NCBI GenBank assembly: GCA_026129525.1
Contig: JAHCHW010000003.1
Location: 146,764-210,763, forward strand
Direction: 5' to 3'
From: Chitinophagales bacterium
Lineage (GTDB): Bacteria > Bacteroidota > Bacteroidia > Chitinophagales > LD1
DNA: 64,000 nucleotides
The notes below the pieces were generated by a model. It ran no database searches. It had not been told where the DNA came from and saw only the letters and a list, made by a program, of their open reading frames with translations. Position 1 is the stretch's first letter; every line of letters begins with the position of its first letter. Below are positions 8,962-17,700 of the stretch, in pieces. Position numbers and translations under genes: made by a program.

Positions 8962-9786
8962 TTACACGGCAACGCTGTGCTCGCGCAGGGCATCGTTCAG
9001 CGATGTTTTTTTATCGGTTGATTCTTTTCTGGTTCCGATAATAAGTGCACAAGGCACTTGGTAATTTCCCGAAGGAAACTGTTTGGTATAACTGCCCGGT
9101 ATTACCACCGAACGTGCGGGCACATATCCTTTGTATTCCACCGGTTTTTCGCCCGTTACATCAATAATTTTGGTTGACATGGTAAGCACCACATTAGCCC
9201 CCAGCACTGCTTCCTTTTCAATACGAACACCTTCTACTACTATACAGCGCGAACCAATAAAGCAGTTGTCTTCAATAATTACCGGAGCGGCCTGCACCGG
9301 TTCCAGCACACCGCCAATGCCAACGCCTCCGCTAAGGTGCACGTGCTTTCCTATTTGCGCGCAGGAGCCAACGGTTGCCCATGTGTCCACCATAGTTCCT
9401 TCGTCAACATAAGCGCCTATGTTTACATAGCTGGGCATCATAATTACTCCTTTCGAAACATAACTTCCGTAACGCGCAATACCGTGCGGCACTACACGAA
9501 CGCCCAACTCTTTGTAGTTCTGTTTTAAAGGAATTTTATCGTAAAACTCCATAGGTCCTGCCTGTAAAGTTTCCATGGGCTGAATGGGGAAGTAGAGTAT
9601 TACGCCTTTTTTAATCCAGTCGTTTACCAACCAGCCGTTAGCAGTTGGTTCGGCTACGCGCAGTTCGCCTTTGTCAAGCAAATCAATTAGTGCACGTATG
9701 GCATGTTGAGTTTCGGTTTGTTGTAAAAGGCTGCGGTCGTCCCATGCATTTTCAATAATACCTCGGAGCGCTTGTGTGTTCGACAT
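8962..9786 (-). CDS. dapD: 2,3,4,5-tetrahydropyridine-2,6-dicarboxylate N-succinyltransferase
   Basis: The 274-residue product matches DapD in length and layout. It has an N-terminal helical domain, then a left-handed beta-helix of hexapeptide repeats (about residues 105-215, for example 'GAYVDEGTMVDTWATVGSCA', 'GGVGIGGVLEPVQAAPVIIE', 'CFIGSRCIVVEGV'), and a C-terminal tail. It transfers succinyl from succinyl-CoA to tetrahydrodipicolinate in the succinylase branch of lysine and meso-diaminopimelate synthesis, so it serves the cell wall. It is cytoplasmic and acts as a trimer in known family members. It is transcribed divergently from coaD. Confidence 0.95.
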   Translation of the reverse strand: MSNTQALRGIIENAWDDRSLLQQTETQHAIRALIDLLDKGELRVAEPTANGWLVNDWIKKGVILYFPIQPMETLQAGPMEFYDKIPLKQNYKELGVRVVPHGIARYGSYVSKGVIMMPSYVNIGAYVDEGTMVDTWATVGSCAQIGKHVHLSGGVGIGGVLEPVQAAPVIIEDNCFIGSRCIVVEGVRIEKEAVLGANVVLTMSTKIIDVTGEKPVEYKGYVPARSVVIPGSYTKQFPSGNYQVPCALIIGTRKESTDKKTSLNDALREHSVAV

Positions 9787-9884
9787 GGTTGAGTGGTTTG
9801 TATGCAGAATATATGTGTGCAGTTATGCTGTTTGCACAAAGCCGCGAATGTATAAAAGGAGAATAAACTTTTAGCACCTATGCA

Positions 9885-9918
9885 TTTGCGGTCATTCATT
9901 GCCGTTATATTACTTTTG
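9885..9918 (+). promoter_or_regulatory. Candidate Bacteroidota promoter for the coaD operon
   Basis: TTTG at 9885-9888 and TACTTTTG at 9911-9918 are separated by 22 bases, within the range for the Bacteroidota -33/-7 pair (TTTG and TAnnTTTG). The -7 box ends 17 bases before the coaD ATG, leaving a short leader. Confidence 0.5.
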
Positions 9919-9935
9919 CCGTCCGAAATATTCTG

Positions 9936-10403
9936 ATGAAAAAAATAGCTGTGTTTCCGGGTTCGTTTGACCCTATTACCAAAGGGCACTCCGATATTGT
10001 GTTGCGCTCGTTGCCTTTGTTTGACGAAATAATAATTGCGATTGGCGTTAACTCTCAAAAGCAATCGCTGTTTAGCTTAGAGCAGCGCATTGCATGGATT
10101 AAACAGGTTTTTAAAGAACAACCGAAAGTTAGAGTGGAAAGCTACGAAGGACTAACCGTAAACTTTTGTGCCAAGATGCAGGCAGGGTACCTGCTGCGCG
10201 GCATTCGCAGTTCAGCCGATTTTGAATACGAGAAAACCATTGCCCACCTTAACCACGATATGCTTCCCGAAGTAGAAACGGTACTTATTCTTGCGCGCCC
10301 CGAACTCTCATCCATTTCATCTACCATTGTGCGCGAAATAATAAGAGGCAAAGGCAAAGTGGAAAAATTTGTTCCTGCCGAAATTGCTAACGATTTTAAG
10401 TAG
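9936..10403 (+). CDS. coaD: Phosphopantetheine adenylyltransferase
   Basis: The 155-residue product has the nucleotidyltransferase signature 'PGSFDPITKGH' (residues 8-18, the T/HxGH-type motif) and the C-terminal 'SSISSTIVRE' motif that replaces ISSTxVR of the family. It adenylates 4'-phosphopantetheine to dephospho-CoA, the penultimate step of coenzyme A synthesis. The length is typical. It begins a probable three-gene operon: the next ATG is 6 bases after its stop. Confidence 0.95.
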   Translation: MKKIAVFPGSFDPITKGHSDIVLRSLPLFDEIIIAIGVNSQKQSLFSLEQRIAWIKQVFKEQPKVRVESYEGLTVNFCAKMQAGYLLRGIRSSADFEYEKTIAHLNHDMLPEVETVLILARPELSSISSTIVREIIRGKGKVEKFVPAEIANDFK

Positions 10404-10409
10404 GGTTGA

Positions 10410-11054
10410 ATGCGTTTATTGTTCTTGTTGTTTTTTGTTCCCTGTTTTTTATTGGCTCAGTCTAACCGCACTATTGCCATACAGCAAATTGCCGATTTAA
10501 AAAGCGGTGCTTTGATTGTTCGCCTTAAAACCAACGATAAATCGGTTGAAGCCTACAGGCGTAACGGACGCAACGATGTTGCCGATCGCATTATAGCCGA
10601 CCGAAAAATTCAGAATCAGAAAATAGTGGATGCTTTCCGCAGCCGGTTCGACTTTTGTAAGGTTTACTTTATTTATGCTTCTTCCACCAATCAGGTTTTA
10701 GAAGGCACAACCGGTCTTTTTCTGAACGATGCCATGGAGCCGGATACTTCTATCGTAATTAAGGAATCGTATTTTCTATTGGCAGAGTATGGCACTGTTA
10801 CCGCCAATATGCGGGGCGATGAGTACCATTATAAAAATGTGGACAAAACCGAAGCCTCATCGAACACTACCACCTCAAGCGCTATTTTCATTTCCGATAC
10901 TTCGCTTACACAACTCAAAGAGCCTTTCCCTTTTTATCAAACCGTACTGTTGGAAAACTACACCAAAGCGGTGGACAGGCTCAACAGCGCCTTGCATCGT
11001 TTTTACTTTAACCGGGTTAGCAATGCCAAGCCAACCGATAAGCAGAAAAAGTAA
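10410..11054 (+). CDS. Small secreted protein of unknown function
   Basis: The 214-residue product starts with a clear signal peptide ('LLFLLFFVPCFLLAQ', cleavage near residue 18). The mature protein is mixed charged and aromatic with no recognised domain. It contains 'GALIVRLKTNDKSVEAYRR' near the N-terminus. It sits between coaD and lipB with gaps of 6 and 10 bases and is probably co-transcribed, but this gives no clear functional link. Confidence 0.7.
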   Translation: MRLLFLLFFVPCFLLAQSNRTIAIQQIADLKSGALIVRLKTNDKSVEAYRRNGRNDVADRIIADRKIQNQKIVDAFRSRFDFCKVYFIYASSTNQVLEGTTGLFLNDAMEPDTSIVIKESYFLLAEYGTVTANMRGDEYHYKNVDKTEASSNTTTSSAIFISDTSLTQLKEPFPFYQTVLLENYTKAVDRLNSALHRFYFNRVSNAKPTDKQKK

Positions 11055-11064
11055 GAACACTGCT

Positions 11065-11748
11065 ATGGCGGCTACCTGCACAATTCTCGACCTCGGCTTA
11101 AAACCTTATGCCGAAGTGCTGCAATTACAGGAAACACTTTTTCAGAAAAATATACTTGCCAAAGAGCAAAGCAAGCCAACCGAAAACACACTCCTACTTT
11201 GCGAACACTACCCCGTTTATACGCTCGGTAAAAGCGGCAAGCGCGAAAATATTTTGGTAAGCGATGAAGAACTGAATGCCGAATACTACCATGTTAGCAG
11301 GGGAGGAGATGTTACCTTTCACGGTCCCGGGCAATTGGTGGTGTATCCCATATTTGATATTGATACACTCGACATAGGGCTGGCGCAATTCATTTTTAAG
11401 TTGGAAGAAGCCGTAATTGAAACGTTGCGACATTACGAGTTGAAAGGTGAACGGATTGAGAACGCTGCCGGTATTTGGCTGCGAAAGCCCGATGGCGCAG
11501 ACGAGAAAATTTGCGCCATAGGGGTGCGTGCATCGCGCCATGTAACCATGCACGGGTTAGCTATAAACATAAACACCGACCTCAGCTATTTCAACAAAAT
11601 TGTTCCCTGCGGGTTGCAAGGTAAAGGGGTGACCTCTCTGAGCAAAGAGCTGAATCGCGAAGAATCAATAGAACATTTCAAAAGTGTTTTTATTGAAAAG
11701 GTTACGGATGTATTTGACTTTACACATACCCACTCAACAGTTAAGTAA
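11065..11748 (+). CDS. lipB: Octanoyl-[acyl-carrier-protein]:protein octanoyltransferase
   Basis: The 227-residue product carries the LipB signatures 'RGGDVTFHGPGQLVVYP', 'EKICAIGVRASRHVTMHG' and 'IVPCGLQGKGVTSL'. The Lys in KICAIG and the Cys in VPCGL are the expected catalytic pair. It moves octanoyl from ACP to lipoyl domains of 2-oxoacid dehydrogenases and the glycine cleavage system. The frame is open upstream to 10789, but that part overlaps the preceding gene; the ATG at 11065 gives the family length and starts 10 bases after the previous stop. lipA is not in this window. Confidence 0.93.
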   Translation: MAATCTILDLGLKPYAEVLQLQETLFQKNILAKEQSKPTENTLLLCEHYPVYTLGKSGKRENILVSDEELNAEYYHVSRGGDVTFHGPGQLVVYPIFDIDTLDIGLAQFIFKLEEAVIETLRHYELKGERIENAAGIWLRKPDGADEKICAIGVRASRHVTMHGLAININTDLSYFNKIVPCGLQGKGVTSLSKELNREESIEHFKSVFIEKVTDVFDFTHTHSTVK

Positions 11749-11849
11749 GACAGAATTGTTACACATTTTAACTTACGGCAAAGGATAACAGCCGGTGCAA
11801 CGTCCTTAACTCGCACAATATTTATATTCGCCCGCTATTTGCCATAACT

Positions 11850-14669
11850 ATGAAGAAATTTCTTGTCTCCCTGCTATTGCTCGTTACCGCAGCCATATCC
11901 CCCGCTCAACAAACTATCCGTTGCTCTACCATGGAAGATGATTCCATACTGCGGGCACAGCATAATCTTGAATCGTTACAGGATTTTGAAAATTGGCTGC
12001 AACAGCAAATTGCGGTTTACAAAGCATCCGATAAATACCTTTCGGGCGAAAGGAACGTAGTAACCATTCCCATCATTTTTCACATTATACACGATGGCGA
12101 TGCGGTGGGTTCAAGTGAGAATATCTCTTTAGCGCAAGTGAACAGCCAAATAGCGGTGTTAAATGAAGATTACCGCAAGGCATTCGGAACAGCCGGCTAT
12201 AACACCAACCCTGTTGGTGCCGATTGCGAAATTGAATTTTGTGCGGCAGTAGTGGACCCCAACGGAAATGTATTAGCAGAGCCGGGCGTACACCGTGTAA
12301 ACATGGGGCAGTCGGAATGGACACAAACCGAAGTAAACGCAACCGTAAAGCCGCAAACCATTTGGGATCCTGCCCGCTATTGCAACGTGTGGACGGTTCG
12401 CTTTGGCGGCACTTCGGCTAACCTTTTAGGCTATGCACAGTTTCCGAGCAGTTCAGGGTTGCAGGGGTTGAATAACAATTCAGGCTCTGCTAATACCGAT
12501 GGAGTGGTTATCCGCTTTAATTCCTGCGGAAGAATAGGCAACGTAAGCGCTCCTTACAACAAGGGAAGAACCTTGGTGCACGAGTTAGGGCACTGGCTCG
12601 GCTTGCGCCATATATGGGGCGACCAAAACTGCGGCAACGATTATTGCAACGATACGCCCACCTCCAGCGGGGCAAACTACGGTTGCCCCACCGGACAAAA
12701 CACCTGCCCCGACCCCGGAAACGATATGGTGGAAAATTACATGGACTATACCAACGATGCCTGCATGAACATTTTTACCAACGACCAGAAAACCCGCATG
12801 ATGACAGTGCTGAGTGTAAGCCCTCGCAGAGCATCGCTCACAAGTTCCAACGTTTGTGTTATACCTTTTACCTTTTCATACACCGGAAGAGTGATTGATG
12901 CAGTTACCAATCAACCCGTACCCAATGCAAAGGTGTTGTTGGATGGCGCGGCTGATTACACCCCTACCACCGATGCCAACGGTTATTTTACCATCAGCAA
13001 TTTACAGCAGGATAACTATGCTATTTACGCGGGTAAATGGGGGTATGTAACTGCCACGGTAGCTTCGCAGTTATTTTCTCCGGCTACTCCACAAATAACA
13101 GTTGCCTTGCAACCGGGTTACTACGATGATTTTCTTTTCGATTTTAACTGGACAGAAAACGGTACTGCCACCACCGGTAAATGGGTACGCGGAATTCCGG
13201 TGGGTACTACCTACACAACAGGCGGCACTACTTACCAATGTAACCCGGGGTTAGATGTTACGGGCGACTACGGCAGCCATTGCTATGTAACCGGCAATGG
13301 CGGTGGCGCAGCCGGTGACGATGATATTGACAACGGCACTACCATTCTCACATCGCCCTCAATGGACTTAACCGGATTTGCCGAGCCGGTAGTGCGTTAC
13401 TATCGTTGGTTCTTTAACAGCGGTGGAAGCGGCAGCCCTAACGATTCGCTCATTGTTAGTTTAATAAACGGAACACAAAGTGTGGATATTGATAACGTAG
13501 CTGCCGGTGCCAACACCAACGTATGGACATACAAAAGCTACCGAGTAAAAGATTACTTCCCCAATCCGGGTAATAACGTTACCGTAAAATTCAGAACGTT
13601 CGACAATAACCCCGGGCATTTGGTAGAAGCAGGTATAGATTTATTCCGCGTTCTTGATTCTACGGCTGCCAGTTCGGTGCCGCCTGTAGCTAACTTCAGT
13701 GCAAATACGAAAGCTGTTTGCGTGGGGCAGGCAGTTACCTTTAACGACCTCTCTACCAACAACCCTAATTCGTGGAGTTGGACCTTTCAGGGCGGTTCTC
13801 CATCCACTGCCAATAATCCGACACCCGTAGTTACTTACAATACCCCGGGCACTTATACCGTAAGTTTAACCGTTGGCAACAATGGAGGTACTAACAGTAT
13901 TACCCAAACAGGATTTATAAAAGTAGAAGGAGTAGTGGCAAATTTTGACCAGGACGTGCAAGGCATTTGCCCGGGCTTGCAGGTAAGTTTTAATAACGGT
14001 AGTTCGTGTAACCCTACTACCATAAAGTGGAATTTTCCCGGTGGAGACCCTGCCTCCTCAACACAAGAAGACCCTGTAGTTACTTACTCTTCGCCCGGTT
14101 ACTACGATGTGGTGCTTATAGCCGGCAATCAGTTTGGTGCCGATACCTTGGTGCAAAATTTGGCGGTGCAGGTGTTTGCTCCACCTGCTTTGCAGGCAAG
14201 CACCGTTTCCGATACCGATTTTACAGGCGTAGGTACAGCTACCGTAAACATAAACATTGGCACTCCGCCTTATACTTACAAATGGAGCGACCCGCAACAG
14301 CAAACTACCGCAACAGCCGTTAATCTTACGGCAGGCAACTACTTTGTAACAGTAACCGATGGCAACGGATGCAAGTCAATAACCAGTATGGCAGTGCCCA
14401 ATACAGTGGTGAACAGCACAGCGAAAACCGAAGCAGCATTTGTGCGCCTTTACCCCAATCCGCTTAAAGGCGATCTGCTTTATGTTTATGTAAGTGCTGC
14501 CGGCAAAGCATACGCAGAAGTTTACAATGCAATAGGGCAAACCGTTGTTTTTGCTGTGTTACAGCAGGGGGTAAACGAAGTGCCTATGAGTGATAAGGCA
14601 GCAGGTGTTTATCTTGTTCGTATTACTTCGGGTAACAGCGTGCAAACCGTAAAGGTGGTGAAAGAGTAA
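11850..14669 (+). CDS. Secreted M43 (pappalysin/cytophagalysin-type) metalloprotease with PKD domains and T9SS tail
   Basis: The 939-residue product has a signal peptide ('AAISPAQ', about residue 20), a propeptide region, and a catalytic domain with the zinc motif HELGHWLGLRH (His244, Glu245, His248, His254), followed by a Met-turn region 'ENYMDY'. This is the metzincin arrangement of peptidase family M43. A carboxypeptidase-regulatory-like fold follows ('GRVIDAVTNQPVPNAKVLLD'), then a region resembling a jelly-roll/MAM-like module, two PKD domains ('PNSWSWTFQGGSPSTANNPT' and a second copy), and a SprB-like module ('PYTYKWSD'). The last ~80 residues ('VRLYPNPLKGDLLYVYV') are a T9SS type A sorting domain. 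It probably digests extracellular protein. Confidence 0.9.
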   Translation: MKKFLVSLLLLVTAAISPAQQTIRCSTMEDDSILRAQHNLESLQDFENWLQQQIAVYKASDKYLSGERNVVTIPIIFHIIHDGDAVGSSENISLAQVNSQIAVLNEDYRKAFGTAGYNTNPVGADCEIEFCAAVVDPNGNVLAEPGVHRVNMGQSEWTQTEVNATVKPQTIWDPARYCNVWTVRFGGTSANLLGYAQFPSSSGLQGLNNNSGSANTDGVVIRFNSCGRIGNVSAPYNKGRTLVHELGHWLGLRHIWGDQNCGNDYCNDTPTSSGANYGCPTGQNTCPDPGNDMVENYMDYTNDACMNIFTNDQKTRMMTVLSVSPRRASLTSSNVCVIPFTFSYTGRVIDAVTNQPVPNAKVLLDGAADYTPTTDANGYFTISNLQQDNYAIYAGKWGYVTATVASQLFSPATPQITVALQPGYYDDFLFDFNWTENGTATTGKWVRGIPVGTTYTTGGTTYQCNPGLDVTGDYGSHCYVTGNGGGAAGDDDIDNGTTILTSPSMDLTGFAEPVVRYYRWFFNSGGSGSPNDSLIVSLINGTQSVDIDNVAAGANTNVWTYKSYRVKDYFPNPGNNVTVKFRTFDNNPGHLVEAGIDLFRVLDSTAASSVPPVANFSANTKAVCVGQAVTFNDLSTNNPNSWSWTFQGGSPSTANNPTPVVTYNTPGTYTVSLTVGNNGGTNSITQTGFIKVEGVVANFDQDVQGICPGLQVSFNNGSSCNPTTIKWNFPGGDPASSTQEDPVVTYSSPGYYDVVLIAGNQFGADTLVQNLAVQVFAPPALQASTVSDTDFTGVGTATVNINIGTPPYTYKWSDPQQQTTATAVNLTAGNYFVTVTDGNGCKSITSMAVPNTVVNSTAKTEAAFVRLYPNPLKGDLLYVYVSAAGKAYAEVYNAIGQTVVFAVLQQGVNEVPMSDKAAGVYLVRITSGNSVQTVKVVKE

Positions 14670-14734
14670 ATGTATATACCTGGCTTAGGCAGGAAGTTAG
14701 TGCAAGTTTTCAAGCGTAGCTTTATAACAAAAAA

Positions 14735-14758
14735 AGGCTGCCCCTTTTAGCGCAGCCT
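14735..14758. terminator. Bidirectional rho-independent terminator between convergent genes
   Basis: AGGCTGC (14735-14741) pairs with GCAGCCT (14752-14758). A-runs precede it (14729-14735) and T-rich sequence follows (14761-14770), so on either strand the hairpin is followed by a U-run. It sits between the M43 protease (plus) and the collagen-like adhesin (minus). Confidence 0.8.
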
Positions 14759-14782
14759 CGTTTTGTTTTTGCAATACAACGT

Positions 14783-17700
14783 TTAAAACGCCCGCACTGC
14801 CCGCACGTAGTTGGCTACGTTTTTACCGGGGTTGGCATAACTTCCGTTCCAAAAATCAACACCGGTACTGCTGTTTGCACCGCTTTCGCTTGAAGTAGCA
14901 TAGGTGCAGGAATTACCGCATCCCGGCACAAACGAAAATCCACCTAAACCTACCAGATGAAGGTTGTTGTACATCAACATTACCTCATCTCGCGAAGGAA
15001 GAAACCAGTCACTGTATCCATTTAGGGTAAGAGCATCGCATATTTTAGCCGATATATTCGCTTGTGCACAAAAAGCGGCTATGGCTGCCGTGTTGCTGGC
15101 ACCGGTGCCTACGGCTGTACTGGTGGCAATGCTGGTGCCGTCACAGCCCCATTGGTAACTCCCCTGGTTGGATGGGGCACATACTAAACCGTGGGTGCCG
15201 CTGCCGTCAATATAAAACACAATGCCACCGGCATAGTTCTGCCCTATGTAAGGGGTAGCCGGAGTAAGCGTAGTAAATACTTTTTCGGCACCATACACTG
15301 TACCTTTGCTGTTGGTGGCGTAAGCTCTTACATAGTACGTTTGCCCGCCCAGCAATCCGGTAATGTTCGAAACAAATACCCCGCTGCCCGCTCCCTGCGA
15401 AGTATGGGCATTAGCAATAGTTGGGTTGCTGTTCAGACTCCAGCAAACGCCTTTTTGAGTGATGGGGCAGCCACCGTCATCGGTAATTTCTCCACCCGAT
15501 ACGGCAGAGAACGAATCAATGGAGGTAATATCTGCTGTAGTTACGGTGGGTGTTGAACCGGTGCTTACCGTGTTTTGTGCCCCGTAACCGGTACCTGTGC
15601 TGTTGGTGGCGTAAGCGCGTATGTAATACACCGTGTTGCAACCGCTAAGTCCGGTTGCCGTACTGCTAAAGTAGCCCAAGCCGCTGCCGTCAGTGCTATA
15701 GCTGTTGCTTAAGGTAGGGTTGGGGCTGGTGCTCCAACATACTCCGCGGGCGGTAACGGTACTTCCGCCATCATCGCTTACATAGCCACCGCTGCTTGCG
15801 GTTGTGGTTCCACTGAGTGCAGATGATGCTGTTGCCACAGTAGGAACGGAAGGTCCCGGAAAAACAAGTGCTGTTGTAGTAAAACTTACCTGATTGCCGT
15901 AAGTAGTGCCCACTGCGTTAGTAGCATAAGCGCGCACATAGTAAAGTGTAGTAGGTGTTAAACCGGTAAGCGTGCTGTTATAGTTGGCAGAACCGCTTCC
16001 GTCATTTGTAAAACTGTTGGCTAAAGTGGGGTTGGGGTTTACATCCCACACCACTCCCTTGGCAGTAATGGCAGAACCTCCGTTGCTTGTAATGGTACCA
16101 CCTGAACCTGCCAGGTTAGAGGATATACCGCCCACGGCATTCGTAGTAAGCACCGGTGCGGTGAGTGCAAGAGTGGTGAAACTGTATTCATTCCCATAAA
16201 CCGTTCCGGCTCCGTTTACTGCAAAGGCGCGCACATAGTAAGTAGTGTTGGGCGAAAGTCCTGTCATACTAATACTGAAACTGCCCAAACCTGCTGCTTG
16301 TGTGGTGTTAAAATTGGCAGTAGTGGGGTTAGCAGAAGTGTTCCAGCAAATTCCGCGGCTTGTAACTGTAGAGCCGTTGTCGGCTGTTACGTTTCCTCCG
16401 CTTGTAGCAGTGGTGTACGAAACGGCACTTACTGTATTCGTAGTAATGGAAGCCAGCGAAAGGGTAAGTGTAGTAAACGATAACTCGTTGCCGTAAGCCG
16501 TGCCCTGTGCGTTGGTGGCGTAAGCGCGCACGTAGTAGAGAGTATTAGGAGTTAAGCCGGTGATCAGAGCATTAAAGCTGCCGGTAACTGTACCCGCAGC
16601 CGAAGTAGCATCGGCAGTAGTTGGGTTGGGCGAAGTGCTCCAGCAAACTCCGCTGCCGGTTAAGGCGCTGCCTCCGTCATCGGTTATATTGCCCCCACCC
16701 ATTGCGCTGTTAAGCGAAATATTATACACCGTGTTGGTAGTAAGAGCAGGCGTAGTAAGCGCCAGTGTAGTAAAGCTTAGTTCGTTGCCATAGGTAGTTC
16801 CAATAGTGTTGGTAGCAAACGCCCTAACATAATAAGTAGTGTTGGGCAACAGCGATGTAAGCGAAGCATTAAATGCACCGGTTCCGCTGCCTGCCAGTAC
16901 ATAAGCATCAGCCAGTGTAGGTGCAGCCGCTGTGCCATAACAGAACCCGCGGGCTAAAATCAACTCGTTGCCGCTGGCGGTTACATTACCGCCTGCCTGC
17001 GCGGTAGTATAGCTTACCAATGAAGTGCCTGTTGTGGTAACAACCGGTAAACTTGTTCCGGGAACTCCCACTGCCTGCCAACTCGCATAGCCGTTGGCAT
17101 CGGAGGTAAGCACATAACCGGCAGCTTCGGTGCCGTCTTTAATGCGAATGTTGCCGTTAACTTCCAGTTTACCGGTTGGATTATCAAAGCCTAAACCTGT
17201 ATTGCCGTTTTTAAGCATTACCATGGCATTCGATTGGCTGCCGGGGCTGCTGCTTGTTCCGTTGCCAATTACAAACAAACGGTCGGTAGCAACCCAACTT
17301 TGGTCGCCAAGGGGAGTATAGTCTGTATTGTGAATGCCAATAGCAGTTTCGCCAAAACTGCGGGCAACAGCGTACTGCCCGATAGCAGTTGATGAAAGAC
17401 CGGATGCTATACTCATTTGTCCACCGGCAAACGAAAAAGGGCCTGATGCAGTTGAACCCCAACCTATAGCTGTTGAACTTCCGCCAGAAGCGACAGTGTT
17501 CCATCCCATAGCCGTTGAATTGAATCCGGATGCCATGCTGGCGCCCCCCATTGCAGTGGAGGCATAACCATTTGCCGTGGTATTCAATCCCGCTGCAAAC
17601 GAGTTAACGCCACCGGCTATGGTTGAGTTGCCTAAAGCTGTTGAGCCATCTGCACTTGCGGTAGTGTTCCATCCCATAGCCGTAGAGTAATTGCCCGAGG

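Noticed and set aside
10789..11064. Upstream extension of lipB
   Set aside because: It overlaps the secreted-protein gene in another frame and adds about 92 residues not found in LipB. The ATG at 11065 gives the family length.
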